Shown here: piece after piece, positions 7,931-18,415 of the stretch
Position numbering within the stretch: the first letter of the stretch is position 1
Layout: each line of letters starts with the position of its first letter
Made by a program: the position numbers and the translations under genes
The notes under the pieces: generated by a model
What the model saw: only the letters and a program-made list of their open reading frames with translations
Told to the model about the DNA's origin: nothing
Database searches by the model: none
DNA from: Oculatella sp. LEGE 06141
GTDB taxonomy: Bacteria > Cyanobacteriota > Cyanobacteriia > Elainellales > Elainellaceae
Length of the DNA: 64,000 bases
Direction of reading: 5' to 3'
Assembly: GCF_015207605.1 (NCBI RefSeq)
Contig: NZ_JADEWO010000012.1
Coordinates: 78,148-142,147, forward strand

Positions 7931-8127
7931 ACTAAAGAGATGGTCAAACCAAAGAGAGCGTTGAACTCGTATCTCTAACTACAATTTTGCTGGTTAGGTT
8001 TTAGTAGGTTCAAGCTGGGAAATGCATTAGTTCACCTGATTGCACACCTGCTTATCCTGAGTTTGACCACTTTGCAACGGGTTGAAATATCCTAAGTTAT
8101 GTCGTTCTGCCATTGAAGGAGAATCGG

Positions 8128-9228
8128 ATGAGCCAATTGCGTTACCCCCCTCGCGGTCTTTACGGCATGAGCCGACGCAAGTTTGTGCAATATGGAGCGA
8201 TCGCGTTCGGTAGTGGTATGGTGGCGGCCTGCACGTCTAATCGCCCGGCGGCAACGGAGTCTCCGGCGGCCAGTTCCCCCGCCGCTGCCCCATCATCCGG
8301 AGAGCTGACCTCCATTACCTACGGCACGAACTGGTATGCCCAGGCCGAGCATGGCGGCTTTTATCAAGCCGTGGCTACTGGCATCTACGAAGACTATGGG
8401 CTGGACGTAACCGTGCAAATGGGAGGGCCGCAGGTGAACGGCACGCAGCTCTTAATGGGTGGGGCTGTTGACTTTTTTATGGGGTATGCATCCGATGCTA
8501 TCAAGGCGATCGAAGAAGGCATCCCCAAGGTAACCGTGGCCTCCATCTTTCAGAAAGATCCGCAGGTGTTGCTGGCTCATCCCGACACCGGAGCCAGTTC
8601 GCTAGAAGACCTCAAAGGCAGACCGATCTTTATTTCATCAGCCGCTAACGTTACCTATTGGCCGTTTCTGCAAGCAAAGTTTGGTTTTACCGAAGATCAA
8701 AAGCGCCCCTACAACTTCAACCCTGGCCCCTTTTTGGCCGACAAAAATGCAGCGCAGCAGGGCTATCTCAGTTCTGAACCGCTGGCGATCGCCAACGAAG
8801 GCGGGTTTGAGCCAGTAGTGTTTTTGCTGGCTGACTACGGATACAGTCCCTACTCAACCACCATTGAGTGTAAGCGAGAACTGGTAGAACAAAACCCCGA
8901 CCTGGTGCAGCGGTTTGTTGAAGCGTCCATTAAAGGTTGGTACAGCTATTTGGAGGATGACCCCACACCGGGCAATGAGCTAATTAAGCAAGCCAACCCG
9001 GAGATGACCGACGAGCAACTGGCCTACAGCATCGAGAAGATGAAAGAGTACGGCATTGTCACATCGGGAGATGCCGAGACGCAGGGCATTGGCGCAATGA
9101 CCGAGGAACGCTGGCAGGCTTTCTTTGAGACGATGGCAGAAGAGGGCGTATTCCAGCCCGACACAGACTATACCCAGGCGTACACTTTAGACTTTGTGAA
9201 TAAGGGTGCAGATGCCTACCGAACATAG
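8128..9228 (+). CDS. NMT1/THI5-like ABC substrate-binding lipoprotein
   Basis: A 366-residue periplasmic binding protein. The start at ATG 8128 follows AAGGAGAA. The N terminus combines a twin-arginine motif (SRRKFVQYGAIAFGSG) with a lipobox (MVAAC), so it is a lipid-anchored Tat substrate. The mature part fits the NMT1/THI5 and SsuA/TauA group: YGTNWYAQAEHGGFYQAVAT, then VTVQMGGPQVNGTQLLMGGA. Ligands of this group include pyrimidine precursors, sulfonates, nitrate analogues and riboflavin. The sequence alone does not decide which. It is followed after 117 bp by an ABC ATPase, but no permease gene lies nearby. Confidence 0.85.
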   Translation: MSQLRYPPRGLYGMSRRKFVQYGAIAFGSGMVAACTSNRPAATESPAASSPAAAPSSGELTSITYGTNWYAQAEHGGFYQAVATGIYEDYGLDVTVQMGGPQVNGTQLLMGGAVDFFMGYASDAIKAIEEGIPKVTVASIFQKDPQVLLAHPDTGASSLEDLKGRPIFISSAANVTYWPFLQAKFGFTEDQKRPYNFNPGPFLADKNAAQQGYLSSEPLAIANEGGFEPVVFLLADYGYSPYSTTIECKRELVEQNPDLVQRFVEASIKGWYSYLEDDPTPGNELIKQANPEMTDEQLAYSIEKMKEYGIVTSGDAETQGIGAMTEERWQAFFETMAEEGVFQPDTDYTQAYTLDFVNKGADAYRT

Positions 9229-9345
9229 TTTTGGGCATACTGGACTGTAATCTATCCCGGCTTTACCAGCGCTGGCACCGTTCAATCAGGGGAATTGTTC
9301 TTCGTCGCGGCACCGCTCGTTTCCTTCATTGAGGAAAATTTACAG

Positions 9346-10149
9346 ATGAATCACAGTCCTGCGATCGCCATTGACAACGTCAGCAAGGTCTACGCCAACG
9401 GCACCGTTGCCTTGCAGGATCTCAATTTGACGATTGAAGAGGGGCAGTTTGTTAGCTTACTGGGGCCGTCTGGTTGCGGCAAGAGTACGGTGTTGCGGCT
9501 AATTGCTGGACTCGGCAAACTGACTTCAGGCTCGATTCAATGGGGGCACCAGCACGCCCAGCGACAGCTTGCCTTTGTGTTTCAGGATGCGGCACTAATG
9601 CCGTGGGCAACGGTGGCTGAAAATATTCGGTTGCCGTTGAAGCTGGCGGGCATTCCCCGGCTGACGGCAAAAGCGGCGGTGGAAGAGGCGATTCAATTGG
9701 TCGATCTACAAGGGTTCGAGCAATCCTATCCGCGCGAGTTGTCGGGTGGAATGAAGATGCGAGTGTCGATCGCCCGATCCCTTGTTACCAAACCAGAAGT
9801 GCTGCTCATGGATGAGCCGTTTGGGGCGCTGGATGAAATGACCCGCAGCCGACTCAACAGCGATCTGCTTGACCTCTGGAGCCAAAAGCAGTGGACGGTG
9901 GTATTTGTCACCCACAACATTTATGAGGCGGTTTATCTCTCGAATCGGGTGATTGTGATGGCGGCTCGTCCGGGTCGGGTGGTGGCTGATGTGGCGATCG
10001 AGTCTCCCTATCCCCGCACCGAAGAGTTTCGCACGTCGCTGGCGTATAACCAATATTGTCGTGAGATTTCAGCCTCGCTTTCCAGAGCGGTCAATGTCCC
10101 TATGGGCGATCGATGGTCAGAGTCAGAACAAAACCTGGCGATTCAGTAA
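9346..10149 (+). CDS. ABC transporter ATPase, nitrate/sulfonate/taurine type
   Basis: A 267-residue ATPase. Walker A is GPSGCGKST, the Q-loop is FVFQDAALMPW, the signature is LSGGMKMRVSIARSL, Walker B is VLLMDEPFGALDE and the switch histidine is in VTHNIYEAVYLSNRV. The DEPFGALDE and MPWATVAEN wording is typical of the SsuB/TauB/NrtD group, which pairs with NMT1-like binding proteins such as the one just upstream. ATG 9346 (GAGGAAAA upstream) is preferred over TTG 9295. The protein should energise import of the small ligand bound by the neighbour. The membrane subunit must be encoded elsewhere. Confidence 0.9.
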   Translation: MNHSPAIAIDNVSKVYANGTVALQDLNLTIEEGQFVSLLGPSGCGKSTVLRLIAGLGKLTSGSIQWGHQHAQRQLAFVFQDAALMPWATVAENIRLPLKLAGIPRLTAKAAVEEAIQLVDLQGFEQSYPRELSGGMKMRVSIARSLVTKPEVLLMDEPFGALDEMTRSRLNSDLLDLWSQKQWTVVFVTHNIYEAVYLSNRVIVMAARPGRVVADVAIESPYPRTEEFRTSLAYNQYCREISASLSRAVNVPMGDRWSESEQNLAIQ

Positions 10150-10231
10150 GAAGGGTGGGCATTGTCGGCCAGTGAGAACAGCCGCTTAGCAATCCCTAAT
10201 GGAATCGCCCTTAGAGACGTTTGATACGTTT

Positions 10232-10425
10232 CAGAGGGTGTCTGAGAATGGCTCAACATTCTAAATTAGCCCCCTAAATCCCCCAAAAATGGGGGACTTT
10301 GAAACAGAATTGATTCAGAAGTCCCCGTTCGGCTGAGCGCTCACGTCGAAGCCAACATTGGGGGATTAGGGGGCGGTTCGAGTTGGAGCTTAGCACTTTT
10401 AAGATATCCTCTCAAACATCCTCTA
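10232..10425. repeat. Dispersed repeat, family A (copy 1)
   Basis: About 194 bp bounded by AGAGGGTGTCTGAGA on the left and, inverted on the right, AGAGGATGTTTGAGA. This is a 15-bp imperfect terminal inverted repeat. The interior has C/G tracts (CCCCCTAAATCCCCCA, GGGGGATTAGGGGGCGG) and the shared words TTTGAAACAGAAT and GGCTGAGCGCTCACGT. Related copies occur near 15.1, 20.7, 21.6, 22.3, 25.0, 25.5, 35.15 and 35.28 kb. It fills most of the 346-bp gap between the ABC ATPase and CheA genes. It encodes nothing and resembles a miniature inverted-repeat element. Confidence 0.65.
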
Positions 10426-10495
10426 ACTGACCATCAGCACTTTTAACCCATCCTCTGATGCCAATGCCAGTGCCATGAGAATCAACGGATTGGGA

Positions 10496-13400
10496 TCACT
10501 GGTGAGCCTTAATGAGAGAGTTTAATGCCATCAGAAATTCCTGTTCCAGGTAAGGCTTGGTAAAGTAAGCCGCCGCTCCTAACTGCATTGCCAACCAACG
10601 ATGTTTATCATTACTGCGTGACGTTAACATCACAACGGGAACCAGCGAGAGATTTGGATCTTGGCGACGATAATTGAGAAACTCGAACCCGTTCATGTTT
10701 GGCATTTCAATATCGCAAATCACGAGCTGTACCGATGCGCCTTGCTGTAGTTGCTCGATCGCCTCATGCCCATCTCGCGCCTGTAACACGCGAAACCCGG
10801 CTCGTTCCAGGGAAAGCGCCAGGGTTCGTCGCAGGGTTACCGCATCATCCACGACCAGAATGGTGGTTGCCCGAATCGGCTGCACGGTTGTGAGACGGCC
10901 AGACGAGTTGTGGTCGCGCCCGGTTAACAATGGTTGCGACTCGCTCATCCGCACGGTCGTTACCGCACTTTGATCTAGCCCTAACGACAGCAGCGCAATG
11001 CCATCAATTACCGGAACCAAACTACCATCCCCCAAAATCGTACATCCATAGATGTAACTGGGTGGTGCAATGACCGAGCCAAACGGTTTGACCACCAATT
11101 CTTGCTCTGTCACCAGGCGATCGATCTCTAACGCAAATACCTGATGCTCCTGGCGGAAAATCAGCATGGGTAAAGCCCAATGTTGCGGTAGGGCAATCGA
11201 GTCTAATGCTTTGCTGGGAGGAGCCTCGGATAAGGGGCAGGCATAGTCGAGCAGATCGGCCATGCCGTAAACCGGAATGATCTGCTCTCGCCAGTATAAA
11301 AACCGCTGTGCCCCCGATTGTTTGATTTGATCCTCTTGCGGCGTGAGAATTTCCTCGATGCTGTCGGCCGGTAGCGCCATCGCTATCGACCCAACCAGGC
11401 AAATGATCAGTTTGACAATGGTTAATGTAAACGGCAGCGCCAGTGTAAAGGTTGCTCCTTTGCCAGGGGACGAGCTAACCGACACGGTTCCCTTAATGGC
11501 ACGGAGTTGCGATCGCACCACATCCAACCCAACACCTCGCCCGGATAGCTCACTAACCCGCTGCGCCGTTGAAAAACCAGGTTCAAAGATGAATTCAAGC
11601 AGCTGTGCTGGAGCCATAAGCGCTATCTGTTCGGCGGAAAGCCATCCCAGATCCAGCAATCGCCTGCGGATGCGATCGAAGTTGATCCCCTGCCCGTCGT
11701 CTTCTACCTGAATGATGGTCTGGTTTCCCTTGTGATGCGCCCGAATTTCGATTTGCCCTTGTTCTGCCTTTCCCTGCTCTTTGCGAATGGCCGGAGCTTC
11801 AATGCCATGATCAAACGCATTACGTAACAAATGCAGCAAGGGATCGTAAAGCTTTTCCAGGATCGCTTTATCAACCAGGACTCCCGCTCCGGTCAACTTC
11901 AACTGAACTGGCTTGTGATAAGCCGTTGACAGGTTACGCAACATGCGCGGAAAGCGATTGAGAATTTCACCCAGCGGCAACATACGCGCCCAAATCAGCT
12001 CATCTCGCAAGTAAGAGAGCATGTGTCGCTGCTGATCTAACGCCTGGTTGGACTGGCGAGCAAATAAGCTAATATCGTCAACGGTTTCTTCTAATTGAAC
12101 GATGGTTTCTAAAATCTCCTGGAGCTGGGAGTACATTCCCCCATAGGTATCCATTTCCAGGGAGTCAAACTCGGCAGAGGGCGACGGCTGAGTAGTTAAT
12201 GGCACCGAAGTCAAAGAGACAGGCGAAATGGGGGATGATGAATTGGAGGGTCGGGTTTGGCTCTGCTGGCCAGGGGTAGCGCCATCTTCTTCAATGCGAT
12301 GACGTTCTGGTGCAACTAGCAATTGATCCGAGAATTGCCGCAGTTGATTTGCCATCGTTTGAAACCGACCAAACCGATTAAGCAGCTCATGCAGCGCTGT
12401 CTGCATCTGTTCATTTTGCAAGGATAAACCATTACGGTTAATGGCTAATTCACCCACCAGGTTGTTCATGCGCTCCAGGCGCTCGGTATCTACCCGCACC
12501 GTCATGCCAGGGGTTGCTGGCCCTTCTTTGCGGGGAAGCGGTTGTTTAGGCCGCTGTTCGTCCTGATTGATCCGCGATAGGTGGTTGCTCTTGCGAACTT
12601 CTAAGGCTCCATTTTGCGGAGTCGTTGGTGTGATTGAACCACGGCTTTCTGGTAATGCTAACAACCGAGGGGCGATCGCTCGTTTCTGGTTCGGCGGTGG
12701 TGCGGTGGACTTTGGAATAATGGTCAGAAGAGAGGAGCTATCTACACCATTTGCCTCATTTACCTCATCTGCACCGTTTACCTCATCTGCACCGTTTACC
12801 TTATCTACCCCGTTTACCTCATCTACCCCATTTACCTCATCTGCCCCATTTACCTCATCTACACCGTTTACTTCATCTACACCATTTACACCATCTACTT
12901 CATCTACCCCATTTACCTCATCTACACCATTTGCCTCATTTATCTCATCTACCCCATTTATCTCATCTACCCCATTTATCTCATTTATCTCATCTGCTGT
13001 TGGCAAAGCCGACGAGTCTGGCGGTACACTCTCCGTTGTTGATGGAGTCGGCTGTTGCTGCTTGTACGGAACTAACGACGAGATCTGCTGCTGTAGGCGT
13101 GCTGGAGTGTTACCCGCTAACCATTTAATTTCTTTGATTGCATCAATCTCGGTTTTTGCTTCATGCTGTGGTACAAACAGCGGAAGGTTGCCATTTAAAT
13201 CTGTTGAATCTGTCTCTGCTAGACCATGTTCATCATCTAACAATGAGCTATCTGCAAAGGCAGCCATCATCTCTGGCTCGATCGTCTCTGTGCGTTCCAG
13301 CAATTCCTGAGCAGCAGAATCTTCCAACTGGGTAGCCGTATCTTCTAAGCTGTTCTCCGGTTCACCGGATTCAAAACCACTGTCAGGCTCCGGCTCAAGG

Positions 13401-15067
13401 CTGGGTTCCAGTTCAGATTCAAGGCTCGATTCGAAGAGCGATTCAAAGCTGGGTTCCAGTTCAGACTCAAGCGCTGCCAACTCAGCTTCAAGACTCGATT
13501 CAAAGAGCGATTCAAAATCCAGTTCAAAACCAGGCTCAGGTTGAGCCTCAAAGCTGGGTTCCAGTTCAGATTCAAGCGCTGCTAATTCAGACTCAAAGCT
13601 GGGTTCCAGTTCAGATTCAAGTGCTGCTAATTCAGATTCAAAGCTGGGTTCAGCCTTAGACTCAAGGTTGAATTCAAAATCAGACTCAAAGCCAATTTCC
13701 AGTTCAGATTCAAGCGTTGCTAATTCAGACTCAAAGCTGGGTTCCAGTTCAGATTCAAGCGCTGCTAATTCAGATTCAAAGCTGGGTTCAGCCTTAGACT
13801 CAAGGTTGAATTCAAAATCGGACTCAAAGCCAATTTCCAGTTCAGACTCAAAGCTCAATTCCAGTTCGGAGCTAAGGTTGGATTCAACGCCGGATTCGAC
13901 GCCGGATTCAAAACTGGATTCAAAGCCAGCTTCAAGTCCAGATTCAAAGTTGTGTTCAAAGTTGGGGTCAGGTTCAGACTCAAGGTACGATTCAAACTCA
14001 GATTCAAAGCCTGATTCAAATTCAAAGCTCGATTCAAACTTGGACTCAAATTCAGGCTCAAATTCAGGCTCAAATTCAGGTTCAAATTCAGGTTCAAATT
14101 CAGGCTCAAAGCTGTTTTCAAACTCAGATGCGTTTTGCGATGAGATATCCAGGTAAGAGGCATCGCTGCCAAACATGTCGTCTAGTAGCGATACTCCGCT
14201 CTCTAGCTCGTCAAAGTCGGCATCCAAAATGAAGGAGTCTGCGATCGAGAGTCGGACTGTTTCTGGAAGAAAGGTGGGGCTAGGAGCCGTCAATGCCATT
14301 AAACGCGCAGATGGCCCTCGACCACCAGCGCGATCGCCCGCTAAAACCGCTCGACGACCCGCTTCAAAATCGGCTAATGCCAATAGCATGATTTCGTCGG
14401 CACAGTCTGGATTGACGTTCAATGCTTGCTGTGCCGCTTCAGCGATCGCTCCAAATTCTGGCAGATTCAGCAGTTCTGCAAATCCGGCAAACACCTCGGC
14501 TTGCGCCCGTAGCTCGCCCGCTATTTCATAGCCTCGGGGATGGGCTGCGATCGCAGCCAGACGATTAATTCCTTCGGCTACATCCACCTCAAAGATCGAG
14601 GTGACCATATCAATTCCCATGTCTTTTGAACTGGGAATGTAAGTATTGCCATCGTTTAGCGCATCCCCACACCGTTCCTCAATTTGGGCAAAGATGGGAT
14701 CAGCGATCGCCGTCGCCTGCTGTGGATCGAATGAACCGACTGTGATTTGTTCTAGCAGCGGCAAGCGCAAACAGTCGTATGCTTGCAACAACTGGTTTTC
14801 TAAGTCGGCATCAATCTCTAAGCCATCACTATAGAGTGCCTTAAAGACGTTTTCTAACCGATGGGCAATAGTTGCGATCGTCTCCAGGCCAACGCTAGAG
14901 GCACCGCCCTTAATGGTATGAGCCGCCCGCATCAGTGAATGAATTTCAGCATCACTGCGCTCTTGAGTAAGAGCCAGCAGCCCCGACTCCAGCACTTGCA
15001 GTAAGTCTGGTGCTTCTTCAACAAAGAACTGATAGGCTTGATCGCGGATATCAGAATTAATCGCCAT
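10496..15067 (-). CDS. Hybrid CheA-type histidine kinase with giant repeat region
   Basis: A 1523-residue cytoplasmic kinase of a taxis system (PixL/PilL-like). The order is: Hpt domain with phospho-His50 (RAAHTIKGGASSVGL); an E/F/S-rich repeat block at about 318-565; NGVDEV hexapeptide repeats at about 690-774; a dimerisation region near MNNLVGELAINRNGLSLQNE; an HATPase domain (LLHLLRNAFDHGIE, RGVGLDVVRSQLRAI); a CheW-like domain; and a C-terminal receiver (VVDDAVTL, VICDIEMPNMNGFEF, FTKP). Last gene of the PatA-CheY-CheW-MCP-CheA run. It should autophosphorylate under MCP control and pass phosphate to the CheY-like proteins. The repeat blocks are unusual and look expanded by slippage. Confidence 0.93.
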   Translation of the reverse strand: MAINSDIRDQAYQFFVEEAPDLLQVLESGLLALTQERSDAEIHSLMRAAHTIKGGASSVGLETIATIAHRLENVFKALYSDGLEIDADLENQLLQAYDCLRLPLLEQITVGSFDPQQATAIADPIFAQIEERCGDALNDGNTYIPSSKDMGIDMVTSIFEVDVAEGINRLAAIAAHPRGYEIAGELRAQAEVFAGFAELLNLPEFGAIAEAAQQALNVNPDCADEIMLLALADFEAGRRAVLAGDRAGGRGPSARLMALTAPSPTFLPETVRLSIADSFILDADFDELESGVSLLDDMFGSDASYLDISSQNASEFENSFEPEFEPEFEPEFEPEFEPEFESKFESSFEFESGFESEFESYLESEPDPNFEHNFESGLEAGFESSFESGVESGVESNLSSELELSFESELEIGFESDFEFNLESKAEPSFESELAALESELEPSFESELATLESELEIGFESDFEFNLESKAEPSFESELAALESELEPSFESELAALESELEPSFEAQPEPGFELDFESLFESSLEAELAALESELEPSFESLFESSLESELEPSLEPEPDSGFESGEPENSLEDTATQLEDSAAQELLERTETIEPEMMAAFADSSLLDDEHGLAETDSTDLNGNLPLFVPQHEAKTEIDAIKEIKWLAGNTPARLQQQISSLVPYKQQQPTPSTTESVPPDSSALPTADEINEINGVDEINGVDEINEANGVDEVNGVDEVDGVNGVDEVNGVDEVNGADEVNGVDEVNGVDKVNGADEVNGADEVNEANGVDSSSLLTIIPKSTAPPPNQKRAIAPRLLALPESRGSITPTTPQNGALEVRKSNHLSRINQDEQRPKQPLPRKEGPATPGMTVRVDTERLERMNNLVGELAINRNGLSLQNEQMQTALHELLNRFGRFQTMANQLRQFSDQLLVAPERHRIEEDGATPGQQSQTRPSNSSSPISPVSLTSVPLTTQPSPSAEFDSLEMDTYGGMYSQLQEILETIVQLEETVDDISLFARQSNQALDQQRHMLSYLRDELIWARMLPLGEILNRFPRMLRNLSTAYHKPVQLKLTGAGVLVDKAILEKLYDPLLHLLRNAFDHGIEAPAIRKEQGKAEQGQIEIRAHHKGNQTIIQVEDDGQGINFDRIRRRLLDLGWLSAEQIALMAPAQLLEFIFEPGFSTAQRVSELSGRGVGLDVVRSQLRAIKGTVSVSSSPGKGATFTLALPFTLTIVKLIICLVGSIAMALPADSIEEILTPQEDQIKQSGAQRFLYWREQIIPVYGMADLLDYACPLSEAPPSKALDSIALPQHWALPMLIFRQEHQVFALEIDRLVTEQELVVKPFGSVIAPPSYIYGCTILGDGSLVPVIDGIALLSLGLDQSAVTTVRMSESQPLLTGRDHNSSGRLTTVQPIRATTILVVDDAVTLRRTLALSLERAGFRVLQARDGHEAIEQLQQGASVQLVICDIEMPNMNGFEFLNYRRQDPNLSLVPVVMLTSRSNDKHRWLAMQLGAAAYFTKPYLEQEFLMALNSLIKAHQ
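12745..12995. repeat. 18-bp tandem repeats coding NGVDEV hexapeptides
   Basis: Inside the cheA-like gene, an 18-bp unit (plus-strand form close to ACCTCATCTGCACCGTTT) repeats about a dozen times with small changes. It encodes variants of Asn-Gly-Val-Asp-Glu-Val or Ile. Frame is kept because the unit is a multiple of three. Confidence 0.85.
13370..14120. repeat. E/F-rich repeat block with a 138-bp duplication
   Basis: Inside the cheA-like gene, motifs coding FESELEPS and FEPE repeat across about 750 bp. A higher-order, nearly identical duplication with a 138-bp (46-codon) period is visible between about 13,590 and 13,860; the shared word AGCCTTAGACTCAAGG begins at 13,652 and 13,790. Confidence 0.8.
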
Positions 15068-15099
15068 TGATCCCCTACTCCTCAGGGTTAGCTAACCTT

Positions 15100-15299
15100 A
15101 GAGGTTGTTTAAACGGATGAAATGTCTCCTGTGGGGGCGTAGCATTCGGCAGATAGCCCTTGAAATAGACCCTGAAGTATTGCCCGAATCCCCACGCCCC
15201 TACCAGGTGTCGGGCTACAAATTAGAGGTTGTTTGAAACGGATCAAATATCCTGCCTGTGCTCTCTCAATCCCCCAACCTGGGGACTAAAACATCCTCT
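15100..15299. repeat. Dispersed repeats filling the MCP-CheA gap
   Basis: Two adjacent elements begin GAGGTTGTTTAAACGGAT (about 15,101) and GAGGTTGTTTGAAACGGAT (about 15,226) and end at ACATCCTCTT (15,291-15,300). They match the ends of repeat family A. The first carries an inner GTAGCATTCGGCAGATAGCC segment, also seen near 22.5 kb. The second runs into the last codon of the MCP gene. Confidence 0.6.
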
Positions 15300-18193
15300 T
15301 AGCCGACCTTAAACTGACCAACACCCTCTTGTAGTGCTCGCGCTACTTTTCGCAGTTGTTCAAAGGAGGACGACACTTGCGTCGCTTCCGTTGATGTCTT
15401 GTTGGCAATTGCCGCCACGTCCATCATGGTTTGCGTCACAGTTTCAGAGGTTTGAGACTGAACTACCGTAGCCTGAGCGATCGCTTCTACCAGGCTGCTA
15501 ATTTGCGAACTAACCGTTGTGATTTTGTTCAGGCTTTGGCGGGTGTCATCCACCAGTTTGGTTCCAGTCACAACCTGCTCTGTTCCGGCTTCCATGGCGG
15601 CCACCACTTCATTGGTTTCGGCCTGAATGTTGGATACCAGCTTCCGAATTTCTTCCGTAGCCTCGGCAGACTGCCGCGCCAGTGTTCGAACTTCTTCTGC
15701 TACCACCGCAAATCCCCGGCCTTCTTCTCCAGCACGCGATGCTTCAATGGATGCATTGAGCGCCAACATGTTGGTTTGGGCGGCAAAGGCGCTAATTAGC
15801 TCCACCACACCAGAAATCTTTTGGGATGATTCTCCCAGGTGTTTTACCTTTTTCGAGGTTTCGGCCACCGTAGAACGAATGGATTGAATCCCATCAACCG
15901 TGCGGTTCATGGCGGCATCCCCTTCTTTTACAGTCAGGTTGGCTTGCTTCACGGCCTGTTCGGCCTGTTCGGCGTTAATTGCAACACTCCGAACGGTTTC
16001 TGCCATGTCTTGAACCAGGTTAAGCGCCGATGCAATGTTTTCCGCCTGACGCAACGCTTCTTCCGACAGGGATTGCACCGATTGTTCATTCGAGCTGGTG
16101 GTTTCAGTTACCTGGTTGGCAGCTTGCTGCACCTGAAGGACAATTTTCCGCAGGTTATCAACCGTGGCGTTGTAGGAGTCGGCGATCGTACCAATTTCGT
16201 CTGCCGTTACCCTGGCACGCGTGGTCAAGTCGCCTCGGCTAATTGGATCAACTTCCTTCAGCAGTTCCAGCGCTCGTTTCTGCAACGATTCTTTGATCTG
16301 TCGCTGTTCTTCAGCCAGGCGGGTGGTTTGCTCCAACAGTTCCACTCGATAGATCGATAGACCTAGCTCTGTGCCAAGCCGCTGGAAAAAGTTCACTTCC
16401 ATATCTTGCCAGCGGTGGGTAGTCGCGCAGACATGACCAACAAGCAAGCCAAACAGTTTTCCGCCACCTGAGATGGGAACAACGAGACTCGATTTCACAT
16501 CCAACCGTTCCAGCAGACGCAGATGCTCTGGATCGAAGTTAGCGGTGGAAACATCCTCTGCAACCACAGTCCGCCCATTGTTATAAGCCTCACGCACCTG
16601 TACCGGAATACAGCCATCCGTGATTTTTTCTTCCAGAGCGCTGATCCAGCCTGCTTCCACTGATTCGGCAACCACGCGATCGCCATTGCGTCCATCAAAC
16701 CGATACACCACCACGCGATCGAGTTCAAGCAGCGATCGGATGCCTTGAGTCACCTGGTTAAAGATGTCTTGCAAGTCGGATGCCTGAACCACGCCAGACC
16801 CTTTTGCCAGGGCGGTCAACCGTTCCTGCGCGGCTTCAAACGCCTGAGCTTCCGTTGTTTCTTGTAACTGGCTCGCCATCGCATTGATGTTGGCTCCCAG
16901 CGCGGCAATTTCGTCTGTTCCCTGAAACGCCAGGCGGGTATCAAAGTCGCCCTGACCAATTCGTTCCACCGCATCGGCAGCCGCAATCAACGGTTTGGTG
17001 GCTCGGTTGGCAACAACAGTGGAGAGAATACCTACCAAAATTGCAGCAACCAGCGCCCCAATTTCCAGCGTCAGCAACAGTTGGCGCTGCGGTGCAAACA
17101 CCTCATCCGCACTGCCAGAAATCAAGAAACCGAAGTCTAGCTCAGGTACGCCTGCTACGTTTGAGATAGGAACATAGGTTAGCAGCCGTTTAGAGCCGTC
17201 ATCTGGATCAATATCTATGGCGGTTCCGGGCTGCTGACGGGCTTGCAGTTCCGCAAATTTGGCAAAGTGTTCTGCCGCAGGTTGCCCAATGCGTTGTTCG
17301 CTACCAGTCGCAACGAAATAATTACCGCTGTTATCCACCACGTAGTAGTGGTCGTCGTCGTCTTCAAACTCCTGAATGATTTTATTGAGTCCTTCAACCG
17401 GCATTTGGAACCGCACAACGCCCTTCAAGGCACCCGTACTCACATCTTTTACGGGTGCCGCCAGGTGCATACTGAGGGTGCCCGTGGTTCGAGAAATGGA
17501 GGGTGGGTTAACAGTGGGTTGCCCCGTTTCCACAACGCGCTCAAAAAAGTCGCGCCCTTTATGGTTGGGCACCGGAACACCATCCGCTTGCACCACCGCA
17601 TCGCCGTTGAGGTTGAAGAAAGCAATACTGTTATAAACGCCGTACAGCTCGGTGTAACGAGTTAGAAAGGCTTGCTTTTCGGCCTGCGGGGTTGCTTCAA
17701 AGAGCCGCTGGTTGGTGAAAATTGGCACCTGGCTGAGAAGCTGAATATCCGAATATCGGTCTGCCATGAAGACATCAATCTCGTTGGCAAGCTGACTCGC
17801 TTCGTTGAGTTCGTCTTGCTGAATCTGAGCCGTTAAGGATTGACTCGCCAGGTAATAGGCGATCGCACCAATCGCCAATACCGGAACGGTACCAATCGCA
17901 ATTGCTAGTGCAGTCGTTTTGGTTCTAATTCCAAGTTGGTTCCATCGGCTCAGAAAAGAACGTTTGGAGCGTTTCGCCGGTGGCTGCTCCTCTGGTTGTC
18001 TGAATTCAATCTGGGGTTGAGGAACCGATCGCCGGGGTGGCGGCGGCGGCACGTTGGTAAAGCCCTGGGAGCCGTTTCGCCGGGAGACTTGACCATTGCC
18101 ATTGCCGTTGCCATTGCCATTGCCGTTGCCAAGACCGGATACGTAGTTCTGGTTTGAGTTAGGAGAGTTAGGTTTAGAAGGCAACTGAGTCAT
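15299..18193 (-). CDS. Methyl-accepting chemotaxis protein with Cache, HAMP and GAF domains
   Basis: A 964-residue membrane chemoreceptor. The cytoplasmic N terminus is disordered, with an (NG)n run at about 22-34 and a proline run. TM1 is at about 93-116, followed by a periplasmic double-Cache-like region, TM2, HAMP, one GAF domain, a second HAMP-like segment, and the signalling hairpin ([20 protein letters not shown]). The GAF has DGC where DXCF receptors have their extra cysteine. The position 28 residues later is Glu (PEHL), so it lacks the bilin-anchoring cysteine and is unlikely to sense light itself. ATG 18193 is preferred over an upstream GTG. It should feed the CheW/CheA encoded alongside, comparable to PixJ2 of Synechocystis. 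Confidence 0.9.
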   Translation of the reverse strand: MTQLPSKPNSPNSNQNYVSGLGNGNGNGNGNGNGQVSRRNGSQGFTNVPPPPPRRSVPQPQIEFRQPEEQPPAKRSKRSFLSRWNQLGIRTKTTALAIAIGTVPVLAIGAIAYYLASQSLTAQIQQDELNEASQLANEIDVFMADRYSDIQLLSQVPIFTNQRLFEATPQAEKQAFLTRYTELYGVYNSIAFFNLNGDAVVQADGVPVPNHKGRDFFERVVETGQPTVNPPSISRTTGTLSMHLAAPVKDVSTGALKGVVRFQMPVEGLNKIIQEFEDDDDHYYVVDNSGNYFVATGSEQRIGQPAAEHFAKFAELQARQQPGTAIDIDPDDGSKRLLTYVPISNVAGVPELDFGFLISGSADEVFAPQRQLLLTLEIGALVAAILVGILSTVVANRATKPLIAAADAVERIGQGDFDTRLAFQGTDEIAALGANINAMASQLQETTEAQAFEAAQERLTALAKGSGVVQASDLQDIFNQVTQGIRSLLELDRVVVYRFDGRNGDRVVAESVEAGWISALEEKITDGCIPVQVREAYNNGRTVVAEDVSTANFDPEHLRLLERLDVKSSLVVPISGGGKLFGLLVGHVCATTHRWQDMEVNFFQRLGTELGLSIYRVELLEQTTRLAEEQRQIKESLQKRALELLKEVDPISRGDLTTRARVTADEIGTIADSYNATVDNLRKIVLQVQQAANQVTETTSSNEQSVQSLSEEALRQAENIASALNLVQDMAETVRSVAINAEQAEQAVKQANLTVKEGDAAMNRTVDGIQSIRSTVAETSKKVKHLGESSQKISGVVELISAFAAQTNMLALNASIEASRAGEEGRGFAVVAEEVRTLARQSAEATEEIRKLVSNIQAETNEVVAAMEAGTEQVVTGTKLVDDTRQSLNKITTVSSQISSLVEAIAQATVVQSQTSETVTQTMMDVAAIANKTSTEATQVSSSFEQLRKVARALQEGVGQFKVG

Positions 18194-18415
18194 GCGGTAA
18201 ATCTCATAATCAAGGGTTCGATTCAATGTGAGTATTGCGATCGAGCACAAAACCAGGACGGTCGTATTGCTAAGCCAGACAGAAAGGTTTTAGCAAGGAG
18301 ATGGCGAATGCTTAGGAGGGATTAGCAATGCCAAACCCGCTACTCTTGCTATAGTTGGTTCATCAAAAATTCGCCGTAGTTGATCTGGTTTAATTGCCGT
18401 TGTTCTGTTGGCTAA

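Noticed and set aside
12745..12995. CRISPR-like regular repeat array
   Set aside because: The 18-bp units run without spacers and are in frame within the cheA-like gene, so this is a coding tandem repeat.
12567..13310. Long plus-strand open frames rich in T/S/P/F or H/L/P
   Set aside because: Antisense shadow of the NGVDEV repeats; composition mirrors the repeat and no domain is seen.
13668..14156. Plus-strand open frame rich in S/D/K/N opposite the CheA repeat block
   Set aside because: It exists only because the repeat DNA lacks stops in several frames. It has no ribosome site, and the minus-strand kinase reading is continuous.
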